From positions 24,168,743-24,232,742 of the forward strand of contig CP154956.1 of the NCBI GenBank assembly GCA_039621445.1: a stretch of 64,000 bases of DNA, given 5' to 3'. The stretch is from Euglena gracilis. Taxonomy: Eukaryota; Euglenida; Euglenophyceae; Euglenales. The translations under genes and the position numbers were made by a program. Below are positions 55,190-64,000 of the stretch, piece after piece. The notes under the pieces were generated by a model. The model made no database searches and was not told the DNA's origin. It was given only the letters and a program-made list of their open reading frames with translations. Each line of letters opens with the position of its first letter. Within the stretch, counting starts at the first letter, position 1.

Positions 55190-55428
55190 GAGGCTTGGAG
55201 GGGGGGTCCGGGACCCCCTCCCCCCCCCCCGCGCGGCCCCTGCGCGGCCGCCCGCGCGGCCGCTCGCCCCCCTTTCCGCCCCCCCCCCTACTGTGCCTAG
55301 CATAAAACTCACCTGGCGGCTTCGAGCCCCCTCTCCCCCCCTCCCCCCCCCCCCCCGCCCCCCCGCTCAGCCCCCCCCCAGCGCAGCCGCTCGCCCCCCC
55401 CCTCACCCCCCCCGCTGTGCCTAGCCTC
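55190..55428. mobile_element. GAGGCTAGGC mini-element in gag, 239 bp, 5-bp duplication
   Basis: Flanked by CCTTG (55185-55189 and 55429-55433). Ends GAGGCTTGGA and GCCTAGCCTC are inverted at eight of ten positions. Inside are a GGTCCGGGACC palindrome, two NotI-like GCGGCCGC motifs, long C-runs and two copies of CTGTGCCTAGC. Conceptual removal rejoins the gag frame. Confidence 0.85.
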
Positions 55429-55433
55429 CCTTG

Positions 55434-56737
55434 GGGTGGTGATTGCACCTGAAGCATTTTCGTGCTCAGTTCTTGCATGCGTTTGAGCAAATCCGCTATC
55501 GCGGTTTGAATGCCGGTGACATCCGGGATCCTATCAGCTACTTCCGCATAGCGGGTATGCAACTTGGCCAATGCGGCTTCAATGTTACCAACATCCTGTT
55601 GTAACTGTTTGTGCAAATCGGCCATGGTGGTCTTGAGTCGGTTAATATCCGGTGTTGGTGCACGGGATGCCGCGTTGCGGTTCTGCAATTCCGCCATTGT
55701 GTCATTTTGCCACTGTTGTTGCAAATTCTCAATCCTACTCGCGATATTCGCGATTTGGGTTTGAAAACTCGCAATTTCAGCGGGAATTTCGCCACAATGG
55801 CAAAATTTCTGCTCCAATCAAACAGTGTTTCCTCCAATTGTTGCACATACGTGCGGGGGGCAAAAATTTCATCGGCTTGGGCAGAAAAGTGACCGCTCAA
55901 CTGGAAAATGCGCCGTTGCGCTTCCTGAAATGCGGTTGCAAGGGTGGAGAATTGTTCCAATGTGATAAATTGTCCCAAATCGGGATTTTTGATGGGGGGT
56001 TCAAGCAACTTTTGCTGCAATTGTGGAAAAATTGCCGTAATTGGCTCCAATTGATGGGATAAAGCTTGCAAACTATGTAGCATGTTGGAGAAAATCGCAT
56101 CATTGCGGGATTGTGTTTCACACATGGCTTCACTCACTTTTTGGAAGTGTTGTGGCAAATGTGCCTGCAAATGTGTGTCCAAACCTTGCTGCAAATTTGC
56201 TAGGTCCTCATTGGTGGATTGAAAATTTGTTTGGCAATATTCACCAACATCACGCACATGACTCCAAAGGTAATCCAACTTGTGTTCTACAACCTTTTGG
56301 TTGTTTTCATCAAAATCCAAAACCTTGTTAAGTGTCATAGGGCAATCCGCTACACATGTGTGCACATGGGAAATTTGCCGCATAAGCGGGCGTTCCACTG
56401 GGAGATTTGCGACTATGCGCTGAATCGCGGTAATGGGATGAGGGGAAATATTTTACAACTCTTCCACATCACTGCTCATGGACTCTGTGGGACTTGTATA
56501 AGCGGGAACCGTCAAACGCATCTCCGGGTGCCATGGCAATGCAGGATACCACAATCGCATGTGCAATTCACCCTGCTTCGGTTTTGTTTGCAAAGTGAAT
56601 AACCTTTTGCGCGCCTGCAAAATCTCCTCTACAACAGCGGCATGCAAGACATTGTCGGGAATTATTCGGGAAACATTCAGCGGCATGGTTGGCTCCCCTT
56701 GCACCCCAGAAGAATGGATGCAAGTTTCCCTGGCCAT
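55434..56737 (-). CDS. Gag N-terminal coiled-coil region (frameshifted)
   Basis: Successive minus-strand frames (from MPLNVSRIIPDNVLHAAVVE at 56690, then FQKVSEAMCETQSRNDAIFS, then AELQNRNAASRAPTPDINRL) form a long coiled-coil-rich N-terminus. Frame changes near 56430 and 55817 indicate decay. Long helical gag N-termini occur in several LTR retrotransposon groups; the exact clade cannot be assigned without a reverse transcriptase. Confidence 0.55.
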
Positions 56738-56779
56738 CAGATGCGGTGGACTGGGAATCTCTGATCCACTATTTCTGAT

Positions 56780-56925
56780 ACGAAAACTGTGTCAAGAACG
56801 CCGGTTCGGGCTGCCGCCCGAACCAGCGTTCTGGAACACGGCTTCACGCCCGAACCGGAATTCTGGACACAGTTGTTGAAATCGTGGATTAGGGGCTCTG
56901 GCTTCACGCCCGAACCGGCGTTCAA
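56780..56925. repeat. GAACCGG hairpin repeat, copy 2
   Basis: Several CGCCCGAACCGG motifs and their inverses lie in both orientations (ACGCCGGTTCGGGCTG, GGCTTCACGCCCGAACCGG). Confidence 0.75.
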
Positions 56926-56999
56926 GGAATCCAGGCCAATTTCGCCCTAAATACCCATTTTTCGAACATTTTGGAGCATTTTTGGGCTCCTTTGGGCGC

Positions 57000-57410
57000 A
57001 TGGCCATGTCGATCGGCCGATTGAAGTTTTCACAGTTCTGGTGCCATGTTACCCATCAATTGAAAGCTCTTCTCAAGGGCTTTTGGTAGATGGCCACAGG
57101 ATTCAGCCATTATGCACACGGCGCTTATTTTCAGCGATCGTGCATTCCCAAATTTGACATCTCAATTTGTGAAATCCCACACCTCAGGTGCCATACGGCA
57201 TATCAATCTCAATCGAAAAATCTCGCCAAGACCTTTCATTTGGTACCCACAGAACTCAGCTATACTGCAGAGCACTCTGAAAATCGGCGATCGCATTTTC
57301 CGACCCTGTTTGCAAAGTCGAAATTCCTATGTTTCACCAGCCATGTTGCCCATCGATCGAAAGCTCTTCTCAGGGGCTTTCAGCAGATGGCCTTAGATTC
57401 CAGCCGTGCT
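57000..57410. repeat. AAAGCTCTTCTCAAGGGCTTT repeat family, copies 2 and 3
   Basis: Two imperfect copies of the block at 50470-50585, one near 57040-57110 and one near 57285-57400, each carrying GAAAGCTCTTCTCA.GGGCTTT and an AGATGGCC tail. Confidence 0.75.
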
Positions 57411-57439
57411 GGATGGTATTCTATTTTCAAAAATTCCCA

Positions 57440-57830
57440 AATTTGGCCAAAGGGGGCGGACGGACGGACGGACGGACGGCTGGTGAAAAAAGCGAAGGTC
57501 CGGACGGACGGCTGACCTTGTGGGCTTGGTCCAGACGGCTGAAGGAAATGCACTTGGTCCAGCTGGCCGGCTGGCCTGCTGGCCGGCTGGCCGGCTAGCC
57601 GGCCGGGTCTTTGGTAGCGCAGGCGTCTCAGTGCACACGACTCTGGGCGGATATATACCAATTTTTTTTGGGTCGGCTGGCAAGACAGACATTGGTCCGG
57701 CTTGACGAACGTCTGGCGAAAAAATGCTTCGTACGGACGGACGGCTGGGCGTCCAGCATTGGTCCGGCTGAAGACGTCCGGACGGCTCGGACGGCTAGCC
57801 GGCCAGCCGCCCCCAAATGGAAAATGTTGC
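57440..57830. repeat. GGACGGAC and GGCTGGCC simple-repeat region
   Basis: Tandem GGAC/GGACGGCTG units at 57455-57510 and 57735-57800 with CTGGCCGG repeats at 57565-57605. Confidence 0.85.
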
Positions 57831-57889
57831 ACAAAATACCCAAATATCTGGCCAAATACCTCCCAAAAACTACTCAGATGTGATTTCCA

Positions 57890-58062
57890 CATGTATACTG
57901 ACCATTTTGAACACTTTTTGACACTTTTTATTTTCGGTCCCCTGGACGCCATCTTCCCGCCCGAACCGGCGTTCTGGACGCCGGTTCGGCGCAAAAATTC
58001 TGCGCCGAACTGGCGTCCAGAACGCCGGTTCGGGCGTGAAGCCAGAGCCCCAATACACGGTT
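57890..58062. repeat. GAACCGG hairpin repeat, copy 3 (long stem)
   Basis: The arms CGCCCGAACCGGCGTTCTGG... and its reverse complement pair for about 34 bp around an AAAATTC loop (57958-58035), preceded by a GAACACTTTTTGACACTTTT leader and followed by TACACGGTTTCAA, as at 48840-49015. Confidence 0.9.
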
Positions 58063-59030
58063 TCAACTTGTGCCGGCCAGATTGTCTCAAGTGGTGGACT
58101 TTGTCGAAGAGCTCCCTCTGTCTTGGACCTGCCTGTTGCCATGGACATCCTTCCCAAGGACGCTGACGATTGTTTACGAACAGCCCTCAATGAACTTGGT
58201 CAAATGGCTCCACTGCCACAATGGGCCACTGACAAAAACTAGATCCCTCAGGCACATTCTCCACACAGTTCACAACGTTGGTGGAATCAGCAAAGCATGC
58301 TTGCCCGCCAGAAAACACTTCGGGACACATTGAATGGCCTGCCGTCGTACGCTTTGCAAGCCAATGCCAACCACATGCTATGGAGGCTAGGCGCGCCGCT
58401 CGGGGGGGGTCCGGGACCCCCCCCCCCCCCCCCCCGCGTGGCCTGCGCGGCCGCCCGCGCGGCCGCTCGCCCCCCCTGGACCCCCCCCTCCCCCCAGTGT
58501 GCCCAGCATAGCCAAGAAAAAAAATTTTGGTGAAAAAATCGCGATTTTTTGAGGCCCAAAAATGACCAAAAATGACCATTTTCGGACAGAAAATGGCAAA
58601 TTTGGGGGCCGCGCGCTCTGCGCGCGGCCAAAAAATCACTTTTTTGGTCAAAAATGGCCCAAAAATGGCAAAAAAATGACCACTTTTTGGACCCGAAAAT
58701 CACCGATTTTAGGATGCGTTCCGCCCGCGCGGCCCCCCTCGGACCCCCCTCCCCCCCCCTCCCCCCCGCGCGGCCGCCCGCGCGGCCGCTCGCCCCCCCC
58801 CCGCCCCCCCCCCCCCCCACTGTGCCTAGCCTCCTATGGCATGGGCCACTTTGACACCATCTCAAGGACTCCGAACCCTGTTGCCCACAGCTGAATTCCG
58901 CTGCACACTTCGCTGGTCCCTCGCAATGGAATCCGATCCCAACCTCTGCCCCAAATGCTTTGGACCATCAGATTTTCTCGGACACCACCTCGTTTGCTAC
59001 AAATCAAACTTCATTACCATGCCCCCCCCC
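58040..59030 (+). pseudogene. Non-LTR retrotransposon C-terminal fragment 1, interrupted
   Basis: Two parts separated by the mini-element at 58383-58833. After the insertion the frame reads MAWATLTPSQGLRTLLPTAE then FRCTLRWSLAMESDPNLCPK and CFGPSDFLGHHLVCYKSNF, a C-x2-C...H-x3-C site after an LRW..L motif, aligning with fragment 2 (LKWWLGL...CQGC...GDHLICC). Joining across the CTATG duplication makes a continuous ...QPHAMAWATLTPSQ stretch. Upstream frames are broken. Confidence 0.65.
58383..58833. mobile_element. GAGGCTAGGC mini-element, 451 bp, perfect 10-bp ends
   Basis: Perfect 5-bp duplication CTATG (58378-58382 and 58834-58838). Perfect 10-bp ends GAGGCTAGGC / GCCTAGCCTC. Two GC-rich subterminal direct repeats (GCGCGGCCGCCCGCGCGGCC then a C-run and AGTGTGCCCAGC or ACTGTGCCTAGC) flank an AT-richer middle. 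No coding capacity. Inserted in a retrotransposon fragment. Confidence 0.9.
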
Positions 59031-59169
59031 CCAATATAAGACCCCCCATGTAAGACCCCCCCCCCTAGCCGGCCGAAGTGTGTACCAGGCAGCCGTAAGG
59101 CCATGGTACTGTGTATGTAGGTATACGCCTACGGCCAGATATAGCTCCGAGCCCCATACAGTGTACTAT

Positions 59170-59225
59170 GCTAGGTGGTATTCCTAAAGATGGCCAACGG
59201 CCTGAATTAGGAATACCTAGCTCTA
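59170..59225. repeat. Perfect 11-bp hairpin between retrotransposon fragments
   Basis: GGTATTCCTAA and TTAGGAATACC pair around a 17-24 nt loop that itself contains GGCC/GGCC. Lies in a 200-bp stretch (59030-59240) of unknown origin separating the two fragments. Confidence 0.75.
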
Positions 59226-59282
59226 TAGAGCAAAACCTTATTCTGGTTCAATCAGTGCAAGCCACGGGACCAAGCCCGCCTT

Positions 59283-59993
59283 TTGGAACAGTCCTCAGGA
59301 ATTGGTCATGGCTGGATGGCCTCTCCCCCCTCACCGGCTCTACACACAGCCTTCTCAAGTGATGAGTACTGTCTTGGGCTCAAATGGTGGCTTGGGCTGC
59401 CCATCATTGACGATGAAACGCAGAAATGCCAAGGCTGCTCAGCACCGCTGGACAGGGAAGGGGACCACCTCATCTGCTGCCCTCGAAACAACTTCACCGC
59501 CAGACACACGGCCGTTCAGGATGCAATTTTTACTCTTTTGTCCTCCACAGGCCAAGGTGTCCAAAAGGAAGTCACGATCCCCAATGCTCCGGATGCCAAC
59601 CTGCGCCCCGCTGATCTCCTACTATCATGTTGGCAGGATGGCAAACCCACAGCCCTGGACATCACAATCGGCCATGGTTGGCAAGTCCAAGAACAAAACA
59701 CCTCACGGGAACGATGGAGGTCCTTTTTACGGTGCAAAGAAACTGCCAAGCACTCCAAATATGACGTCACTTGTCAAAACGCCGGTTGGTCCTTCACAAC
59801 CTTGGCAATGGGCACGTGGGGAGGCCTGGGCCCAGAGGCCGCCCGCCTGCTTGTCCGCATCATAAAAAGAGCCACTGCATGGCAAGAAGGTGAAATCAGG
59901 GACCTGAAACAGTCAGAATGCTATCAAGCCATCGCAGTCGCACTGACTCGCCAAATCTGGCAACTACTCAGCGTAAAGCATGCTGTTCGTTAA
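59283..59993 (+). CDS. Non-LTR retrotransposon C-terminus: zinc site plus restriction-like nuclease
   Basis: 236 residues ending at TAA. It has an LKWWLGLP motif, a Cys/His cluster CQGCSAPLDREGDHLICC, RHTAVQDAI, then NLRPADLLLSCWQDGKPTAL and DITIGHGW. Order and spacing match the C-terminal Cys-His motif and PD-(D/E)xK-type endonuclease of R2-like elements (R/K-P-D...D), which nicks the target DNA. The reverse transcriptase part is missing, so this is a 5'-truncated copy, the usual outcome of target-primed insertion. The first codon shown is just the first open position. Confidence 0.75.
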   Translation: MEQSSGIGHGWMASPPSPALHTAFSSDEYCLGLKWWLGLPIIDDETQKCQGCSAPLDREGDHLICCPRNNFTARHTAVQDAIFTLLSSTGQGVQKEVTIPNAPDANLRPADLLLSCWQDGKPTALDITIGHGWQVQEQNTSRERWRSFLRCKETAKHSKYDVTCQNAGWSFTTLAMGTWGGLGPEAARLLVRIIKRATAWQEGEIRDLKQSECYQAIAVALTRQIWQLLSVKHAVR

Positions 59994-60245
59994 ACAGGAC
60001 ACACAGAAGCCACCAAAAGCCCCACAAACAGGAGGCAACCAGGAAAAACCCCAAGCACCCAAGCACACCAAACACAAAAATCACAAGGAAGAGGCTCCTA
60101 CGGCACCAAAAGACCAAAAAAACAAATCGCACCAACAACCGAGGCAATACGACACAAACACGCCCCGCCAGGCATGCACCCAGCAAACCCCCCCCTCCCG
60201 CACTATATATCCAAAGTGGGCTTTGCCCACTTTCGGCTAACCACT
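59994..60245 (+). other. Retrotransposon 3' untranslated region with a 9-bp hairpin
   Basis: A/C-rich sequence after the stop codon leads to AAAGTGGGC-TTT-GCCCACTTT (60213-60233), a perfect 9-bp stem. 3' structures are used by some non-LTR elements for template recognition. The end of the element is not obvious; no poly-A tail is seen. Confidence 0.55.
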
Positions 60246-61027
60246 AACCACCAACAGGTTCCGTACGTTTTCATGTACACTACCAGCAGTATGCACACCC
60301 GCGACCTGTGGCGGCACAGGAAGTCACAAGGGGGTTCCTCTTGTGGCGAGGGCCAAAAGAAACGCTACCCTGGGCCCGGGGCACGGTCTGGGTGAAGCTG
60401 TGCTACCCGCCGTGAGATGTTTTCACGAACTGGCTGGCTATTCTGGTTCTCCTCTCCACAGGTGGTATTCTTATTTTCTTCTTCACTTGAATTTCAAGTT
60501 TGATTTGTTTTCTTTTGAAGTCCGAAACGGACAGCCAAGTCACTTGGCATTTCTTTGTGTAGCCCATAGGGCTTTCTCACCTGCCTTGTGCTCTGCCTCT
60601 TAATTGGGGAAAAGGGCTTTCAACTTTTATATTATATTATTTTTTTCCTTTTGTTTCTCCAACTTTTCACCTTGCGCACCGAAGCAAGGTTCGGCAAATT
60701 TCGAAATTTTGGGAATTTTTCATTTCAATTGAAAAATTCGAAAAAGTTGAATTTTTCAAAAATTTCAAAAATCGCGGAACGCGAAACTGGGTATTCTTAA
60801 TTCATCACGATTATTGTGCTCGGCGGAAGAGACTTGCATTTTGTGGACTGTGCAGACAACTCTAAGATGCCAGCCGGATGCAGGAGCATATGGTGAATTT
60901 GGCAATTCTTTTCAGTGAATGTATATCTTTCTCTGTTGCAGATCTCATGGGCAAGAAATTACTGAAGTTTATCACGCTTGAAATGAACTTATTGGATGGA
61001 GGTTTGGTAATCTGGACCTGAGCATGT
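60246..61027. other. No gene recognised
   Basis: AT-rich flank between the retrotransposon fragment and the foldback element. No exon-like segment or repeat match noticed. Confidence 0.5.
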
Positions 61028-61710
61028 CCCTGCTAAACGGGGGGTAGATCTGGCCTGGGGGGGGGGGGGTTGTGGGCAGACCCTAGGGTCTGCCCACGGT
61101 CGCCAAAGGTCGCCAAAGGTCGCCCCATAGGCCGTCCGGGAGACCCCCCTAGTGGGCCGACCCTAGGGTCGCCGACCCCAGGGTCGACTTAGGGTCGTGG
61201 GCCGACCCCAGGGTCGGCCCACCCCACGACCTCCCCCCCCCCTACAACCCTAGGGTCGACTTAGGGTCGGCCCACCCCACGACCTCCCCCCCCCCCTACA
61301 ACCCTAGGGTCGACTTAGGGTCGGCCCACCCCACGACCTCCCCCCCCCTGCAACCCAACCCTAAGCTGGGCAAAAGGGATTTGCCCCCCAAATCAGTTGC
61401 GTTACATACATCAGGTGGGTTAAATCAGGTGGGTTACACAAGGGATTTGCCCCCCAAAACGGGTGGGTAACACAAGGGATTTTGTTATTTTGGGGCCCTG
61501 GAACAGTTGGGCAACAAAAGGGATTTGCCCCCCAGATCAGTTGGGCAACAGAAGGGATTTGCCCCCCAAAACGGGTGGGTAACACAAGGGATTTTGTTAT
61601 TTTGGGGCCCTCGAACAGTTGGGCAACAAAAGGGATTTGCCCCCCAAAACGGGTGGGTAACACAAGGGATTTGCCCCCCAAAACGGGTGGGCAACACAAG
61701 GGATTTAGGT

Positions 61711-62160
61711 CGACTTGCACCCGAGAAGGGGTTGGCAGATAAAAGGGGTTGGCAGATAAAAGGGGTTTATTTTGTTAATGAAAGGGATGGGGTTAGGTCG
61801 ACTTGCACCCGAGAAGGGGTTGGCGGATAAAAGGGGTTTATTTTGTTAATGAAAGGGATAGGGTTAGGTCGACTTGCACCCGAAAAGGGGTTGGCGGATA
61901 AAGGGGGTTTATTTTGTTAATGAAAGGGATAGGGTTAGGTCGACTTGCACCCGAAAAGGGGTTGCCGGATAAAGGGGGTTTATTTTGTTAATGAAAGGGA
62001 TAGGGTTAGGTCGACTTGCACCCGAAAAGGGGTTGGCGGATAAAGGGGGTTTATTTTGTTAATGAAAGGGATAGGGTTAGGTCGACTTGCACCCGAGAAG
62101 GGGTTGGCGGATAAAGGGGGTTTATTTTGTTAATGAAAGGGATAGGGTTAGGTCGACTTG
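61711..62160. repeat. 71-bp tandem repeat, about six units
   Basis: The landmark CGACTTGCAC recurs at about 61799, 61870, 61941, 62012 and 62083, exactly 71 bp apart, with one more truncated unit at 62154. Units include GGATAGGGTTAGGTCGAC and GGGTTTATTTTGTTAATG. Confidence 0.95.
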
Positions 62161-62164
62161 GGGT

Positions 62165-63665
62165 GACACACTGTGGGTAACACAAGGGATTTTGTTATTT
62201 TGGGGCCCTGGGACAGTTGAGCAACAAAAGGGATTTGCCTCCCAAAACGGCTGGGAAACACAAGGGATTTTGTTATTTTGGGGCCCTCGAACAGTTGGGC
62301 AACAAAAAAGATTTGCCCCCCAAAACGGCTGGGTTACACAAGGGATTTTTTTATTTTGGGGCCCTCGAACAGTTGGGCCAGAAAAGGGATTTGCCCACCA
62401 AAACGGGTGGGCAACACAAGGGATTTTGTTATTTTGGGGCCCTCGAACAGTTGGGCAACAAAAGGGATTTGCCCCCCAAAACGGCTGGGTTACACAAAGG
62501 ATTTGCCTCCCAAAACGGCTGGGTAACACAAGGGATTTTTTTTATTTTGGGGCCCTCGAACAGTTGGGCCAGAAAAGGGATTTGCCCACCAAAACGGGTG
62601 GGCAACACAAGGGATTTTGTTATTTTGGGGCCCTCGAACAGTTGGGCAACAAAAGGGATTTGCCCCCCAAAACGGCTGGGTTACACAAAGGATTTGCCTC
62701 CCAAAACGGCTGGGTAACACAAGGGATTTTTTTTATTTTCGGGCCCTCGAACAGTTGGGCAAGAAAAGGGATTTGCCCCCCAAAACGGCTGGGTTACACA
62801 AGGGATTTGCCTCCCAAAACGGGTGGGTAACACAAGGGATTTTGTTATTTTGGGGCCCTCGAACAGTTGGGCAACAAAAGGGATTTGCCCCCCAGATCAG
62901 TTGGGAAACAAAAGGGATTTGCCTCCCAAAACGGGTGGGCAACACAAGGGATTTTTTTTATTTTGGGGCCCTCGAACAGTTGGGCAACAAAAGGAATTTG
63001 CCCCCCAAAACGGCTGGGTTACACAAGGGATTTGCCTCCCAAAACGGGTGGGTAACACAAGGGATTTTGTTATTTTGGGGCCCTCGAACAGTTGGGCAAC
63101 AAAAGGGATTTGCCCCCCAGAACAGTTGGGCAACAAAAGGGATTTGCCCCCCAAAACGGCTGGGTTACACAAAGGATTTGCCCCCCAAAACGGCTGGGTA
63201 ACACAAGGGATTTTTTTATTTTGGGGCCCTCGAACAGTTGGGCAAGAAAAGGGATTTGCCCCCCAAAACGGCTGGGTTACACAAGGGATTTGCCTCCCAA
63301 AACGGGTGGGTAACACAAGGGATTTTGTTATTTTGGGGCCCTCGAACAGTTGGGCAACAAAAGGGATTTGCCCCCCAGATCAGTTGGGAAACAAAAGGGA
63401 TTTGCCTCCCAAAACGGGTGGGCAACACAAGGGATTTTTTTTATTTCGGGGCCCTCGAACAGTTGGGCAACAAAAAGAATTTGCCCCCCAAAACGGCTGG
63501 GTTACACAAGGGATTTGCCTCCCAAAACGGGTGGGTAACACAAGGGATTTTGTTATTTATGGGCCCTCGAACAGTTAGGCAACAAAAGGGATTTGCCCCC
63601 CAGATCAGTTGGGAAACAAAAGGGATTTGCCCCCCAAAACGGGTGGGTAACACAAGGGATTTTGT
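62165..63665. repeat. 34-bp minisatellite with higher-order structure
   Basis: Units near CACAAGGGATTTGCCCCCCA plus AAACGG.TGGGTAA (34 bp) alternate with a longer variant containing TTATTTTGGGGCCCTCGAAC. The same units begin at 61375-61710. Long plus-strand frames (for example GWVTQGILLFWGPRTVGQQK repeats) exist only because the units lack stops. Confidence 0.93.
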
Positions 63666-64000
63666 TCGTTTTTTTTTCTTGGGAGGGGGGGGGAGGTCGT
63701 GGGGTGGGCCGACCCTAAGTCGACCCTGAGCTGGCAGGGGGGGGGAGGTCGTGGGGTGGGCCGACCCTAAGTCGACCCTACGGTTGTAGGGGGGGGGGGG
63801 AGGTCGTGGGGTGGGCCGACCCTAAGTCGACCCTAGGGTCTGCCCACAAGGGGTTTCTAGGGTCGCCGCCCACTCCACAGCCTCGGGGGGGGTCGACCAT
63901 AGCGACCTTTGGCGACCTTTGGCGACCGTGGGCAGACCCTAGGGTCTGCCCACAACCCCCCCCCCCCAGGCCAGATCCGGGAGCCCCTGCTAAACTGCTC

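Larger units (their letters stand above)
61039..63984. mobile_element. Foldback transposon, 2.9 kb, 11-bp duplication
   Basis: Flanked by perfect direct repeats CCCTGCTAAAC (61028-61038 and 63985-63995). The ends share an inverted GATCTGGCCTGGGGGG followed by TTGTGGGCAGACCCTAGGGT and GGTCGCCAAAGGTCGCC; the arms continue for about 300 bp with tandem GGTCGACTTAGGGTCGGCCC-type units. A 9-11 bp duplication with long inverted ends is typical of Mutator-like and foldback elements. The interior is minisatellite with no transposase. Confidence 0.85.

Noticed and set aside
61781-62152. GGGATAGGGTTAGG as a possible telomere repeat
   Set aside because: It is one segment of a 71-bp tandem unit inside a transposon, not a run of short telomeric units.
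61375-63665. Regularly spaced 34-bp repeats as a CRISPR array
   Set aside because: Units are contiguous with no unique spacers, and the sequence is eukaryotic.

Overview
This window is nuclear DNA from an intron-rich eukaryote, most likely a unicellular alga or other protist. I cannot name the lineage. The evidence is GC-rich coding exons (strong G/C at third positions) separated by long introns full of C/G homopolymers, short tandem repeats and small transposons. Splice donors are mostly GT, but one is a GC donor (GCAAGT) and one may be GA. I see no bacterial-style operons, no convincing tRNA or rRNA gene and no CRISPR array. Every host exon I could support lies on the minus strand.

Layout. 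1-7.4 kb: repeats, two hAT-like mini-transposons and microsatellites, with only weak exon candidates. 7.4-15.9 kb: the best gene in the window, a 14-exon minus-strand Pinin/SDK/MemA (PNN-like) gene whose exon phases agree at every junction and give about 546 residues. 17-20 kb: a mini-transposon and tandem satellites. About 20.3-29.4 kb: a series of minus-strand exons, several encoding membrane segments, from one or more genes I do not recognise. 31-36.3 kb: a further series of unrecognised minus-strand exons. 37-44.4 kb: mini-transposons, a foldback element and two well-bounded isolated exons. 44.4-49 kb: mostly decayed sequence. 49.1-50.5 kb: two EF-1alpha exons between inverted repeats. 52.2-56.8 kb: the gag and protease part of a decayed LTR-type retrotransposon (minus). 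58.0-60.3 kb: two C-terminal fragments of a non-LTR retrotransposon (plus). 61.0-64.0 kb: a 2.9-kb foldback element with long inverted ends and a minisatellite core.

Main discovery. A family of short hAT-like non-autonomous elements (ends CAGGG..., 8-bp target-site duplications) is dispersed through the window. One 111-bp relative sits inside the PNN-like gene with a perfect 8-bp duplication (CTCCCGGA) and behaves as a complete intron. Splicing GT...AG removes exactly the element plus one duplication and keeps the frame, which is the signature of an introner, a transposon that makes new introns. A neighbouring intron may have arisen the same way. A second, different mini-element family (ends GAGGCTAGGC, 5-bp duplications CTATG and CCTTG) has inserted into both retrotransposons; conceptually removing it rejoins their coding sequence.

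Limits: gene models rest on reading frames, splice signals and remembered family motifs only. No database search or transcript evidence was available, and exon limits outside the PNN-like gene are approximate unless stated.
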